This document shows positions 1 to 12,943 of a DNA stretch of 64,000 bases, piece after piece; position 1 is the first letter of the stretch; each line of letters begins with the position of its first letter. The stretch spans positions 3,966,751-4,030,750 of the forward strand of contig NC_061817.1 of the NCBI RefSeq assembly GCF_021462225.1, in the 5' to 3' direction. The position numbers and the translations under genes are program-made. The notes beneath the pieces are model-generated. The model did not search any database. It had not been told where the DNA came from and worked only from the letters and a program-made list of their open reading frames with translations. Source of the DNA: Girardinichthys multiradiatus (Eukaryota; Chordata; Actinopteri; Cyprinodontiformes; Goodeidae).

Positions 1-143
1 AAATACTGTAGGCCCTAAGCATTACAGATCCCGCACCATAGTTAACAGTGGGGCATTAGGTGCTTTTCAACATGTCCATCCTTTGGTTCATGCCAGATCC
101 ACCTGAAAGGGTTTGTTACTGAAAGGCTTAATTTTAATTTTGA

Positions 144-407
144 TTGATATATAAAGCCCTTCATGATCTAGCTCCACCATACAGAGATCTGATTGTTCCA
201 TATGTTCCTAACAGAGCACTGCGTTCTCAGACTGCAGGTTTACTGGTGGTTCCTACAGTCTCTAGAAGTAGAATGGGAGGCAGATCCTTTAGTTATCAGG
301 CTCCTCTCCTGTGGAACCAGCTCCCAGTTTTAGTCCGTGAGGCAGACACCCTGTCTACTTTCAAGGCTAGGCTCAAAACTTTCCTTTTTGATAAAGCTTA
401 TAGTTAG
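144..407 (+). pseudogene. LINE reverse transcriptase C-terminal fragment
   Basis: An 87-residue open stretch matches the C-terminal end typical of fish L2/Rex1-type LINE ORF2. It has a YKALHDLAPPY start, then an APLLWNQLP block and a final FKARLKTFLF block. These blocks lie after the RT catalytic core, so the piece has no catalytic residues. The upstream RT and endonuclease are outside the window or lost. It is a remnant and not a gene. Confidence 0.7.
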
Positions 408-1356
408 AGTGGCTTAGTTTATCAGGGAGGGAGCCTTCCTCCCTCCCTGTTGGATGGAGTAAGGGAGAGTCAGGTTTAGCCTAAACCGGCTCAGTTATGA
501 TTGAGATCCAAACACACCCTCCATTTCTGCTACCTGTATGACCCCTTCTCTTTTCCAATGGTTATAATCAGTCTGACAGAGAGAGGTATCCCAATCCTTG
601 TGGTTTTTAGTTTAACAATGGCCAGCAGTGGGACGGACCCTTTGTGGGGTGCCTTGAAACGACATTGTTGAAAATAAGCGCCGTTTAACTAAATAATCTG
701 AACTGAAACTTTTTGTGTAGTTATGCTGCTATAGGCTTAGGCTGCTGGAGGACATAATGACCACTTTCACCCTCTTTGCTACATTCTCACACTACTCTCC
801 AATTTTGCATTATTTGCTGTTATTTCAGCTTTTAACTTTGTTCTCTCTCTTTTCTCTTCCTAGAAGCTACACCTGGCCTGGCTCTGTGTCTACCTGTGAC
901 ACCTTTCTGGAGAGGGGCATCGTCCGAGCTTCTGTTGGCAGCAACTTATTGCTTACCCTCTACCAATGATCCACATGGCCCTGTCTTTCGGTGTTTAACC
1001 CTTTCTCTTTCCTAGACATGGCGATTGACTTAGCTTTTACTGTAACTAATTATATGTGCTCTCTTTCAGACTCTAACCTTGAAAACTGGCTCAGAGTTTA
1101 TCTGTTCTTTCTTTCTAGGTGAAACGACTAAAGGAGCTACATCCATTAACATTTACTTTTCCTTCCCATAGAAAGTACTCCTGGATCAGTGCTTCTTTGT
1201 TCTCTTTGTGTCTCTGCTCTGTTCTCTCAAACCCCCAGTCGGTCGTGGCAGATGGCCGCACACACTGAGCCTGGCTCTGCTGGAGGTTTCTTCCTGTTAA
1301 AAGGGAGTTTTTCCTCTCCACTGTCGCTACATGCATGCTCAGTATGAGGGATTGCT

Positions 1357-1412
1357 GCCTTAATATAAATTCATCTCATATTACATAATCTCACAGGGCA
1401 GAAAAAAGAAGA
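1357..1412 (+). repeat. 56-bp inverted repeat, left arm
   Basis: This stretch is the exact reverse complement of 2814-2869. The arm sits inside the 3' UTR of the LINE at 1-1669, where the LINE consensus I remember has no such sequence. The arms are about 1.4 kb apart. Confidence 0.8.
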
Positions 1413-2103
1413 GTCAACGCCAGTGGCGGTCCACTGTCTCTACATGCTCATCCGGGAGGAGGGAATGCTGCAAGTCACTGACTTGATGCAATCTGCTGGG
1501 TTTCCTTAGACAGAAAAACGTTTTATCCAATTTGAATAAATAACTGAATCTGACTGCACTGTTCAATGGTTAGGATTAATTGGAATGTATGTACCTGACT
1601 GTTGTGAAGTACCTTGAGACAACATGTGTTGTGAATTGGCGCTATATAAATAAAACTGAATTGAATTGACCAAATCTTTGACAATACTTAGTGATTTCTG
1701 GCGCTACATGGTGCGTGTTAATAATAGACCTCTGCTCTCTATCTCATGCGAGGTGAAATTACACTCAAATGCCAGTTCCTGGTCTCAAGGTAAAGCACCA
1801 ATTTTAAAAGTTACAGTTCTTTGCTGGTTTAATAAAATGCCACAGAAATTTCCAGAGTGAAATAAATTCAACATGCAGAGTTGCTAGTCCCTCTTTATTT
1901 GTTTAGGTGCATTAACAGTCTTTCTCCCTAACCCTTCTAATTAACCAGCTAACATCACCTAATTATATGCCCAGTTTGTATAAAGATCAAAATGGCAAGA
2001 GCCAATAATATTCTCCACAATGAGCACATTTACTTAAATACTTTTGTTTATTTACTTCAGTTGGTGTTTATATAATATTTTGGTTCAGTTTTTCACCTAT
2101 GTA

Positions 2104-2400
2104 TACATCTTCATACCAGCATCTGGAAAATGGATCATATTAAACTAGTTCTAAAATCACTGCATAGTCTCCCTGTTTGTCAAAGAATAGATTTTAAAAT
2201 TCTGCTATTGGTCTATGAAGCATTAAATGGTCTAAGGCCAAATTACATTTCTGAGTTTTTAGAGACCTGCCTACTCTGTTTTCAGGACAAGACAGGACAT
2301 GGTTAGTTTCTGTGCTCCTTGGCTCTGGAACAAACTCCCTGAAAACCTGAGATGTGTTGAAACTGTTGGTTCCTTTAAATCAGGAAAGAAAAAATTTTTG
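2104..2400 (+). mobile_element. Second LINE fragment (RT C-terminal region)
   Basis: Translation gives a decayed RT tail in pieces, including a LKSLHSLPVCQRIDFKILLL-type block followed by YEALNGLRPNYISEFL. This is the same part of a LINE as at 144-407 but from a different, more diverged family. It has in-frame stops and a small deletion near 2280-2300. No 3' end or target duplication could be placed. Confidence 0.6.
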
Positions 2401-2813
2401 TTGCTGTCATTCCTCAGATGTCATGTAAAGCACAGGCTTGTCTATGAATGGTGCTATGAATAAACTTGCCAAAAAAATAAACATATGCATTTTTAAAAGG
2501 AAATAAAAAATAAAGTCAGAGTTAGCAAAAAACATTATTTTTTTACTACTTGTAACTAAAGCAGAATTTAACTGTATCTTTAGCTGCAAAATAAAAGATT
2601 TGTAAATAAATGGCATCACCTAATACTCACTTTAAAGAGTACTCACTCTCACTTTTTGTGTTTGTCTGTGTTTCAGCGTCAAAATATCAATAAACAAGCA
2701 CTTAGATCACAATTTTACACATTTTTAAGGGATTCTGTTTAAACCATGTTTAAATCATTTCTAAACCTGGTGTTTTTCCCCCTGTATAAATATACTCAAA
2801 GTAAAGTTTGGAA

Positions 2814-2869
2814 TCTTCTTTTTTCTGCCCTGTGAGATTATGTAATATGAGATGAATTTATATTAAGGC
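2814..2869 (-). repeat. 56-bp inverted repeat, right arm
   Basis: Exact reverse complement of 1357-1412. No transposase ORF lies between the arms. No flanking target duplication is evident. Confidence 0.8.
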
Positions 2870-5800
2870 TGTTTCACATCTTTATCAACATCTCTTTTAT
2901 TCAGTAATTGTTAAAACACTCTTTTTGGATGATATGTTTTTTGTGAGGATAATGAAACTACATTTAAGCCACAGTTGAGGCTTTTAAACTCCAAAGATGC
3001 TGCTGGCAAAGAGTCCATTGTGATATTTATAATGCTTAAAATTATAGAAAGGCGTTTTTACTTTACAACAGGCACACAGCTTTAAAATAATCTTTTTAAG
3101 TTTGTGCAATAAATACAAGAAAGAAAATTGACTCCTCTTAATATGTAGTTTCCAATTTAAAGGTTTTGTGTGTATATGCATATGTGTCCTTTGTATCAAT
3201 ACAGTAAAACAAAACAAACAAAAACATCAGTACGAAGCTCCCACAGCAAACTCAGCATGCAAGTCCACTATGAACAAAGATTGAATATGACACAAATTAA
3301 TGCTTCTCTACTTCAGAGAAACCCACACAAATAATTCAAATGCAGACGTCATTGAGGAGGCTGGCCAGTTCTCTGATATAACAAATGGCAATAAAGTCCA
3401 AAATCCATGAGTTCAATTTTTAAATCAGAGGACTGCAGCCAACCAGGATCAGGCTGAAGTCTAGAAAACGAAAACAAAAAAATAAACGGATAAATAAATA
3501 AATAGCAGTGGAAGACCTCTGTTGGTGTTTTTCACTCTGATTAAATCCAACAGACAGTTTTGGCTGCATCACATTAGTGATAACTAATTAGATTTTGTTT
3601 AAGTTTGTGTTTGCTGACATGACATTCTGCAATCAATCAAGCTACACTTGTGTGAGATGGAACAAGCTGGAAGTGAAGTTTGTGAAGGCTGTTTGGCCTT
3701 GATGTGGAACAAACAGAGGCTGTTGAAAAGAAAAGTACTAGAAAACAGAAAACAAAATGAATGAAAACTAAAGTGTTACAGCAATACACAACCACATACA
3801 CAAGGTGATGTCATACAATACTAACAGTGCACAATAGTGGAGCAACAGTGGAGCTCACATTCTTACATGATCAACGGAATTTTCCTTTGTTTCTTTCTGT
3901 CCTCCATCATTTCATCACATTTTTCTGTCTTGCCCAGAACTTTTCCTTCTCCATCTCCTCACTTCGACGTTGCTCAGTTGATAGAATACTCAGAACACAA
4001 CATTTTAAAGCATGTACACCTATTCTCTTCTTCAGTATCATTTGACTTTATTCTTTTATTATGGTATTCACTATTCCTGTCCCCTCCTCAGTGAGGTCAC
4101 CCTTTGAGTCAGTTTTTTTCTCCATGTGCAAAACATACTCCATTTAGCCATTTTCTTTAATTGTTTTTGTGTGCATGGTAGGCTGGTGTCTCACAGAAGT
4201 GATGATTTATTATTTGTGGTGGGAAATAAAGGGGACCTCACAAGGAGGAAGGAGGCAGGACAAATAGTGAATTTAAAATAGCATTTTGGTGGCTAGAACA
4301 TGTAGCATAAACATGCACAAAAGAGTTCATTTTTTTTGTTCTCCAGTCTTTTGTTTTTTATACATACAATGCATAATTGGGGAAACATTACAGAAAGGAA
4401 TCATATGGAAAATAGATACCTGAGTTGTAAATGAATGAAAACACAAGAAACATTAGCAAAATGGACAGAAGCTAAAAAATAGCAATTATAACACACAAAA
4501 AAAAAAAAAAAAAAACACATTGGAAAGGTTCCTTCAGCCCCACTGTTTCTTTTAACTTGTTGAATCCATCTGAGATAAATATCGTAGAGCACTACACTCT
4601 ATAACAAACTTTCCTGTCAGAAGAGATAATTTAATAATTTCAGATTTGTTTAATCTTCGTTGAATTCGAACTCTTACACAATCTCTTGCCTGGATCATAA
4701 ATCAAAGTTGAAATAAAATCTTGGCAGAATCATGGATTATAGTCAGGCTAAAAATATGTCCCAACTACCCAACTGTCAATGGCAAAAAACCATTTCAAAT
4801 CAAATAAATAGGAAAGAAGGATTATAAAAGATGTGGAGGTGCACTAAAATGAACCACAATCCATTTTTGCCTGAGGGAACAGGTTAACTGTCATACATTT
4901 TTTCAGTGTTAAACTGCATAATTGTAAGTTTTTTATTGATGTGTTTATTTTCTGAACTTACGGCCATCTAAATGATACCATAAATAACAGTATATTGTAG
5001 ATTAAAAACAACTAAAATGCTGAGTCCAAACTATGAACGAGGAACTTTGGTGAGAAGCAGTCTTGGAAGGAGACAGTTTTGTTCACTTGCAGCAGAGGAG
5101 TCGAGTTGAAAATGTTTTTGACCGTTTTTTAGTTTCTTCAGATTAGTTCAACTTCTACATTTACCTGCATATATCTAAAAAATACATACATTTCTCAACA
5201 GTTTTCCTTGAATAGAAAAGCAAATAAAAATCTCAAAATCTATAACAAAGCAGCTTCATAGCAGTTATTATAAATGGTACCCCTTCCCATCCTGAAAAAA
5301 TAATATGTCTCCCCCCTTACCTATCCCCAATACAGTACGTAGGTTGATCTGTTCCCACCAACAGCATCAGCATTTGAGCATGCGTAATTTTAGCCCGACC
5401 CACTTCTTCTAGCATCAGGTGAGATTACAGTAGCTTTGTTCTGCATGCCAGTTTTTATTGTATGCATCCAGACGCATACACTCTTATAGTAGTTTAAATG
5501 TTTTATATACATTCCTTATGTTTTTAACTAAAATGTCAACTTTCCTTAAAGCAATATTCACATGTGTAATTACTGCTTGCATTGGAAGACCATGCAGAAA
5601 CGTATACATATTTACAGTGTTGTGACAAGCAGAACCTTCCACTAAAGTGACTATTATAGTCATTAGGAACAGTTGTGGGAAGGTAAGAAGATAATAAAAA
5701 AATTACGAAATGTGGAGAATTTTTACATGTTTATATTGTATATGTTTATTTATAACATATAAACATACACAATATATAAAACAAATACAAACCATACAAA

Positions 5801-7185
5801 TCTACTGTTTATTTGTATTATGTAACTGGCTGTAATACTAATTTACTGAATGAATTTAGCAATGGTGGGGTTCCTAATTTTACATCTTAGTTAAAGTAGT
5901 AGTGGTTAATTGTCAATTAGTGTTGAATTAGTGACCCTTTGACATATAAGTGACCTCTGGAAGAGATTTTTTAATCAGTCTTAACTTTTCTTTCTTCCTT
6001 GTGGTTGTATCTCTATGATAAACATGAACTAAGTTTTAATCAATTTTTTTGCGATAGCTCTAATCTCAATTTATTCTCCTAAACCATGTTCTCAGCTGCA
6101 TCACTGGAATCTGGCAGAAGATTACAAGTAGCATCTAATCAGTCATAAGGAATCAAATATTTGACTTCGTAAAATCTGTTTATCTCCCAGGACAATGTAT
6201 GAGCATAAATGAAGAATGTAGGAGTAGGACTAGGGGAAAGCTTAGCTTCCTATCATGATGATCATTTGATTCTTCATTAGCAGCATTTCAATTATGTACA
6301 AAAGAGAAAGAGTATCCTTTAATAGTTTGTTCTGAAATCAAAAATACTGAAAAAGATGGTAAGACAAATAAATGCTAATGAATGTTGATAACATAAAAAT
6401 GATCTATCGGTCTCTTTCTTTATGACTAAAAAAAGCAAAAAAAAAATGTATCAATGTTATATCTGTGCATCTTTGTCAAGAGGTAGATGCAGTTCAGGGC
6501 GCACTCAAACTGTTGTAATCCCTTTAATCTCAGCCATTTTTCAATATTCCTCCACGTTGTTCCCTTCTTCTTATCTGGCGTTTGGCATCTGCTCTTCTTT
6601 TACCATGGGCTGTCACTCCAGTAGCCATTCATGGCACCTCCAACTACGCAGTCACAGCCGAAAAAAAAAAAAGACAAGGTGGATAGACAAAAGAGAAAGG
6701 GTGGGAGTTTGGGGGTAAAGTTTTGGATAAAAACAGGGAAAGAGAGAAGCCAAAAAGGGAGAAAACTAAAAATACTCATTCTAGTTGCAGATTCAAGTAT
6801 TAGTGCTCTGGATGGCAGTGGTGGTAAAGTAAGTGAAATGTCAGTCAACTCAGACCTGAGGAAATCCCAGCTTCCCATTCTAATGCTGAGCTGCAGTGTC
6901 TGAAAATGTCATCATTTACGGAACAGATTTTCCAAAACTAAAATTTCCCAATAAAAACAGTTTTAAAGCTAAACCAGGGCAGGCACTTGCTTTGGTTTTA
7001 CTTCTGCCTTTGATGGCTCCAACACTTGTTCTTGTTTTAAAACAGCAAAATATAATTTGCAAGTAATTATTTTAATTTTTCTAAAAAAATGGTCGTAAAC
7101 AAGATTTATGACCTTGTGTGCTTGTTAAAACTGCCAGGAGGTAAGAAAGTACATTCAGTCTTGTTGTCTACAGAAGTGATATATA
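2870..7185. other. AT-rich non-coding stretch, no gene seen
   Basis: About 4.3 kb with only short ORFs of low complexity, such as a poly-A tract near 4499-4515 and A-rich runs near 6429 and 6660. I see no splice-bounded exon, RNA gene or recognisable transposon end. One hairpin-forming AT-rich sequence is listed separately at 5729-5782. Confidence 0.6.
5729..5782. repeat. AT-rich imperfect hairpin
   Basis: Two arms of about 20 bp (5729-5748 and 5760-5782) are near reverse complements around a loop of about 11 bp, with one or two mismatches or unpaired bases. It could be a simple palindrome or the core of a small MITE. No flanking duplication supports the MITE reading. Confidence 0.45.
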
Positions 7186-8725
7186 CAGGTCCTTCTCAAA
7201 ATATTAGCATATTGTGATAAAGTTCATTATTTCCCATAATGTCATGATGAAAATTTAACATTCATATATTTTAGATTCATTGCACACTAACTGAAATATT
7301 TCAGGTCTTTTATTGTCTTAATACGGATGATTTTGGCATACAGCTCATGAAAACCCAAAATTCCTATCTCACAAAATTAGCATATCATTAAAAGGGTCTC
7401 TAAACGAGCTATGAACCTAATCATCTGAATCAACGAGTTAACTCTAAACACCTGCAAAAGATTCCTGAGGCCTTTAAAACTCCCAGCCTGGTTCATCACT
7501 CAAACCCCAATCATGGGTAAGACTGCCGACCTGACTGCTGTCCAGAAGGCCACTATTGACACCCTCAAGCAAGAGGGTAAGACAGAAAGAAATTTCTGAA
7601 CGAATACGCTGTTCCCAGAGTGCTGTATCAAGGCACCTCAGTGGGAAGTCTGTGGGAAGGAAAAAGTGTGGCAGAAAACGCTGCACAATGAGAAGAAGTG
7701 ACCGGACCCTGAGGAAGATTGTGGAGAAGGGCCGATTCCAGACCTTGGGGGACCTGCGGAAGCAGTGGACTGAGTCTGGAGTAGAAACATCCAGAGCCAC
7801 CGTGCACAGGTGTGTGCAGGAAATGGGCTACAGGTGCCGCATTCCCCAGGTCAAGCCACTTTTGAACCAGAAACAGCGGCAGAAGCGCCTGACCTGGGCT
7901 ACAGAGAAGCAGCACTGGACTGTTGCTCAGTGGTCCAAAGTACTTTTTTTGGATGAAAGCAAATTCTGCATGTCATTCGGAAATCAAGGTGCCACAGTCT
8001 GGAGGAAGACTGGGGAGAAGGAAATGCCAAAATGCCAGACGTCCAGTGTCAAGTAGCCACAGTCAGTGATGGTCTGGGGTGCCGTGTCAGCTGCTGGTGT
8101 TGGTCCACTGTGTTTTATCAAGGGCACGGTCAATGCAGCTAGCTATCAGGAGATTTTGGAGCACTTCATGCTTCCATCTGCTGAAAAGCTTTACGGAGAT
8201 GAAGTTTTAATTTTTCAGCATGACCTGGCACCTGCTCACAGTGCCAAAACCACTGGTAAATGGTTTACTGACCATGGTATCACTGTGCTCAATTGGCCAG
8301 CCAACTCTCCTGACCTGAACCCCATAGAGAATCTGTGGGATATTGGCTAAAGGCCGCTATCGAAGCATCCTGGGCCTCCATAAGACCTCAGCAGTGCCAC
8401 AGGCCGCATTGAAGCAGTCATTTCTGCAAAAGGATTCCCGACCAAGTATTGAGTGCATAACTGTACATATTTGAAGGTTGACGTTTTTTGTATTAAAAAC
8501 ACTTTTCTTTTATTGGTCGGATGAAATATGCAAATTTTGTGAGATAGGAATTTTGGGTTTTCATGAGCTGTATGCCAAAATCATCCGTATTAAGACAATA
8601 AAAGACCTGAAATATTTCAGTTAGTGTGCAATGAATCTAAAATATATGAATGTTAAATTTTCATCATGACATTATGAAAAATAATGAACTTTATCACAAT
8701 ATGCTAATATTTTGAGAAGGACCTG
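7186..8725 (+). mobile_element. Tc1/mariner transposon with about 200-bp terminal inverted repeats
   Basis: A complete DNA transposon of 1540 bp. Both ends start CAGGTCC and are flanked by TA (7184-7185 and 8726-8727), the target duplication of Tc1/mariner elements. The terminal inverted repeats are about 200 bp (7186-7386 and 8526-8725) and nearly identical, with a few substitutions visible near 7232-7234 against the right arm. Long repeats of this kind (IR/DR type) are common in fish Tc1 elements. The enclosed transposase is broken, so the copy could move only if helped in trans. Confidence 0.92.
7513..8452 (+). pseudogene. Tc1 transposase, frameshifted
   Basis: Encodes the cut-and-paste transposase of the surrounding Tc1 element. 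The ATG at 7513 opens a short frame that shifts near 7577. The main part (7556-8056) holds the helix-turn-helix DNA-binding region, with SQSAVSRHLSGKS as the recognition helix area, and the first catalytic Asp in LFLDESKF. A second break follows at about 8055. The next piece (8066-8350) carries the second Asp (FQHDLAPAHS) and the Glu (NPIENLW) with 34 residues between them, which is the DD34E signature. A third break lies near 8340, and the remnant ends about 8452. All three catalytic residues survive, but the three frame breaks inactivate it. Confidence 0.88.
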
Positions 8726-8727
8726 TA

Positions 8728-11700
8728 CACATGTGTTAGCATAAAAAACAAATCAACACAGATTTATGTAGATAGACTGTCTTCCTACACCAAGATTCTG
8801 TAGACAAATATAAAAACATACAAGATGAAGGATCAAACCATTTCAAAAAATGATGTTTTATGTGACATACTGCAGAGGATTTATGACGAAAAACGAAACT
8901 GTATTGTAATAGTGGTTTTGATGAACACCAGCCCTGGCTTAGCACTGGAACCGCATTTGGTAGAACATTCTGTTTCTGGGAGTCTCCAGACTAAGAACCG
9001 TTATCAGTTTGATGTTTTTTTTTTAATTTAATTTAGGCTAATTTCTATGTGACAAACGTGTTAGAATAACAATAGATTTGATAACTACTCCTTCAGTATA
9101 GTGTATGAACTATCCACAGTTGTAGTGACATTTTAATTCTTTGTACCCTTAACTAATTATATGACAACAAAGACTTCCAAAGACTTCTCTTAGTCTGCAG
9201 ACTTTACAGCTCAGTGTTCGGAGGAGAGCTCAGGTAAGAAGACAGCAGATGAGGAGTGAAGTTCTGGAAAAAAAAATCTGTTCTTACGATGACTGCACTG
9301 AAGGCCCTGCTTAAAATGTTAAGACTGATCATTTTCCCCTAAATGACTAAATAAATGTTACATGCACCAGCTCTGCAGTGTTAATCCCTTTTGACAATGA
9401 TTACAAACAGCTATTGTCTTGTGACACTTTAGAAAAAGCTTCTGGAAGATCTTCAGGAAAATGTATTCTCCTTATTTATTTATTTATTTATATTGCATAA
9501 TTCAAATTGGGATCTTTGTTAGATTAACCATATAAAATAGTTGTCTAAGAAAACACTAGCTTCCTCTAACTCTAACTCAGGGATATTTTACACCTCCTCA
9601 GAGTATTAGACTCACTGAATTTGATCTAAATAACACATGTTTCTAATTCTCTGCTTAAACCGTCATAAATAGAAACTAATTATTTCAAGTACTGCTACAG
9701 TAAAAATGGGGAAGAAGCAGGGCAAGATATCAGTTTTTATGATCTTGTTGTGGACGTTTTTAGGAACAAAACATGCCTAACAATAAAAAATAACAAAAAA
9801 TAATTATCTAACACTGTAGCCTATGTGTTTTTAAATGTGCATCATTTTAGAGGATTTATCTCTAAATGCTTTTGCTTTGTTTAGTCTACTACTGGGCATT
9901 GTATATGCTGCTATTTTGAAAATACACTGTTTACATACCATTGTTATTGTATATGTTAGGCAAAATGTGTGAATTTGTTCCTTCTAAATCTTAGTAGTAT
10001 TCACAGCTTCTTAATCTTATTCACAGCTATTCTTAAATATTCACAGTAATGCATTTACGTGCAAGGCCAGTCAAAAACAGGCAAGAATAAGTACAGAGTA
10101 ACTACGTGGAAACTAACTTCTTTTCAGTCTTAATTAACCAAGACTCTATTCCTGTTAGTAAGGAAAGTGTGTTTTAGTAAATTGGTGTATTTTCAAATAC
10201 AATTGCAAGAATGTATATTTTAAACTTGTCTTAGATTAGGCTAATCTTTAGAATTAAACATCAAAATACAACTCTAACTCTGTTTCTTTTCTGAAGCAAA
10301 AGTTTAAGATAATGCAATAAAGAATAAAAGAACAACTGGTAAATAGCATTCTTCAATATTATTGCTTTTGTGATATTTTGCTTTTTGTAATTTGCATGTT
10401 GTCCGTTCTGTTATGTTTTCTTTTGGCCGAGCTACAAGATGGAAGGAATGGGAGAGTGGCATCGCCTGAGGCCAGATGGATCAAAGGTCTCAAAGGTGGA
10501 ATTGGTGATTGGAGTGAGTTGCAGTGGAGCCCCTGTCATCCCAGAAATGTTATTTAGGCTGCGTGACTTCTCATAACCTGTAACTACATTAAATGGACAT
10601 GGCAAAGATAATGGTTAAAGTAGGGTAAAGATCATTCACAACAAATATTAGAAGGTGAGGATGTTTATGGTATAACGAAGGTTTGGAATGCAAGGACCAT
10701 AGTCAAATAATAATATATTCATCAATGTCATGTCATCACAGCATCAAATACAGCAAGTATATACCATTGGTTATATTTACAAGCATTTTCAAATGAAATA
10801 AAGTATTAAATAAATAAAACAAAAGTAATCTCAAAGAAAACCAATATGTTCCAGATTAAAAGGAAGATTTTTTGAAAGAAAGACAGATTGATGGAGGGAC
10901 AAAAAAAGATGAAGAGACAAACACAGACAGACAAAACAGGGAAAGCTGTCAGTTGCCATTATATCACTGAACTAACTAGAGATGGCGCACAGCAGACAAA
11001 ACAAAATGTGTGTGTTGAAGGGGGTATATGCATTGCACAAGATCCCTTCATCAAAATCTAACCATGAACATATTTTCGCTCTGCATCCACTGCATTAGTT
11101 TAGAATCTGAAGAACAATGTAGTTGCGCTTTATTAGAAACAGAGTAACTCAAGCATTTAAATCATCTTGAGCAAAACATAAACAGTAATACATCCTTTAC
11201 AGATTTTTATTTAGACTTTTCCTTCCAGCTGTTTTGGCCACTACAAAGGATGGAAAAACTCACTCTGGAAAACACTGAACAAGATGGAAGGACAGAAAGA
11301 GAGATAGAAAGACACACTTACTAATAACAAACCATCTAAAGGTACGCAGTAAGCAATATTTTTTATCCTTCCTCCGAAGGTTCATATTCAAATTACATGT
11401 CAGGTAAAATACCAGTGTGATACACATTACAGCCTATTAAAGGGACATTTTTAGTGTTTGAACTGTCACACATTCTGATTTCAAGGAAATGTGAAAAATG
11501 ATACTGGAAAGAGAATTAAGGATATTCCATTTTTTTTCAGAAAGCAATGCTTGATTTTCTAAAATCCTCTACTTTTTTCTGATTCAGTTTTCATGCTTTT
11601 GTTTTGATGAAAAATAACACAGTTCTCTGTTGCACTGATGAATGACTCAGTTTTTTTATATTGAAAAAAAATATTCTTCTTTGCTGGTGAAACGATGAAC

Positions 11701-12413
11701 TTTAACCATTTCTGATGAACTGTGAGTTTGAACAGCTGACTTTATGTGTGATCAGCTGATTTAGGATGTTATTGATTGCAGTGCCCCACCTGCATGTAAT
11801 TCAGAAAGCTGACATGGTGTCTTTTTTTTTCTTTCAGCTTTTGTCATTATATTAACAAAATGATTATGAGAATTAGGTCTGTAACTGTAATCTGCATGCA
11901 GTCTGAATAGGAACAGTTAACACAGAAGTGTTATTATTTTCAGCCGTATGAACCCATTTATCAAAGCCAATTTTATAAAATCATGGCCTATTCTCTGAGT
12001 AAAACTAAGGCAAACGTAAATCAAATCTGATAACTGGCAAAACTACTTTCCATAATAGCAATACCCAAAACAACTAAATAATTTTTACTGTGTTAATGAT
12101 GACATCAAAACCTCCGAAAGCGCTGGCTATTAGGATCTGTGCAACATTTGCAATAATAATTTTTGAAATTGTTTATGAGATTGTATATTTTCATCCAAAC
12201 TAGGAAAAACAGATATAAATGAAATAAAATAGAAAAAAGATTTATCCATCAGCCCAGATATAACCTTTTAGATGAATATTTGTACATTTAAAATGAAAAC
12301 TTTACAATTTACAAATCATACAGTATAAGTTCTTGTCAGAAACACTGTAGAGGAAAAGAGATGTTCCAAATGTATAAAATGCATGGGAACTTAAATAAAG
12401 TTAAGTAAGGCTA
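8728..12413. other. AT-rich non-coding stretch, one possible exon
   Basis: About 3.7 kb without a recognisable element. A short TTTA repeat lies near 9475-9490. The only coding-like signal is an 82-bp stretch bounded by splice-like sites at 10432-10513, listed separately. The rest looks like intron or intergenic DNA. Confidence 0.5.
10432..10513 (+). other. Candidate internal exon (82 bp)
   Basis: A T-rich tract ends in AG at 10430-10431, and a consensus donor GTGAGT starts at 10514. Between them one frame is open and reads [19 protein letters not shown] with eight more residues. The composition looks like real protein, unlike the AT-rich ORFs nearby. I cannot assign a family. It may be a host-gene exon or chance. 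Confidence 0.25.
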
Positions 12414-12495
12414 CATTATGTCGGGGTCTGTTCTTGTAAACCCCTCCTGAGCATTCAGGTCTCCTCCTCAGACACTTACTTCAGAACCCGAACCC

Positions 12496-12645
12496 ATGAA
12501 GGAGGGGCGAACTCGTCTTTCTCCGGAAGAAAGACAAAAACGTAGACAGTCTAATCAGTGTTTGTATTGCGGCTCTTCTGAACATTATATAGCCACTTGT
12601 CCCGCCTGTCCTACGCAGCCAAAAGACGGGGTCCGTCAGCTGTAA
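12496..12645 (+). pseudogene. Gypsy gag nucleocapsid fragment (CCHC knuckle)
   Basis: A 49-codon reading frame contains CLYCGSSEHYIATC, which fits the CX2CX4HX4C zinc knuckle of retroelement nucleocapsid. It is preceded by a basic RLSPEERQKRRQ stretch that could bind RNA. The frame stops just after the knuckle. The capsid part of gag is missing. Confidence 0.7.
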
Positions 12646-12706
12646 AGGGGTGGCTGACGGACCATCACAGTGATCTTCAATTCCCCAATTTAGTTTACCA
12701 GCTTCA

Positions 12707-12943
12707 TTGCTGTTTAATCAACATACTCAGAATCTCTCAGCTCTAATCGATTCCGGCAGTGAGCAAAATCTTATTGATCAGGGGTTAGTTGAGTGTGCTC
12801 ATACTGAGGTGGAGCCACTTTCCACACCTCGTTTAGTTTCAGCTCTTGATGACCAAAGGGAAATAATTTTTTTTTTTGTTGTTTCCCGTCTCTCAGAACT
12901 CTCTAGTCTTTCCCATGGTTACAGAAGCAAAATCCCCACTTAA
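12707..12943 (+). pseudogene. Gypsy aspartic protease fragment
   Basis: The frame contains ALIDSGSEQNLID, which matches the D-S/T-G active-site loop of Ty3/gypsy proteases (variant DSGS), followed by a typical leading part. It is cut short near 12880 at a poly-T tract. It lies about 60 bp after the gag knuckle, as expected for gag-pro order. Confidence 0.6.

Larger units (their letters stand above)
1..1669 (+). mobile_element. LINE (L2/Rex1-type) 3' end with long 3' UTR
   Basis: This is the tail of a non-LTR retrotransposon that begins before the window. It has the last part of the reverse transcriptase reading frame (144-407), then about 1.25 kb of 3' UTR with a sequence familiar from many teleost genomes. 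It finishes in short TTGAA-type repeats near 1650-1669, as expected for a LINE of the CR1/L2/Rex1 group. About 70 bp of foreign sequence interrupts the UTR at roughly 1358-1430, and that insert carries one arm of an inverted repeat. The clade name rests on recognition, not on a database search. Confidence 0.7.

Noticed and set aside
757..969. 70-codon ORF in the first kilobase
   Set aside because: Lies in the LINE 3' UTR, which is non-coding. The text is a known kind of fish repeat.
3827..4094. Two overlapping ORFs rich in Phe and Ser
   Set aside because: Low-complexity AT-rich sequence, no family, no splice or promoter context.
6422..6903. Overlapping ORFs on both strands near an A-rich run
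   Set aside because: They depend on poly-A (Lys) runs and overlap each other. Composition is not protein-like.
7474..7915. Minus-strand ORFs in the Tc1 element
   Set aside because: Shadows of the transposase on the other strand.
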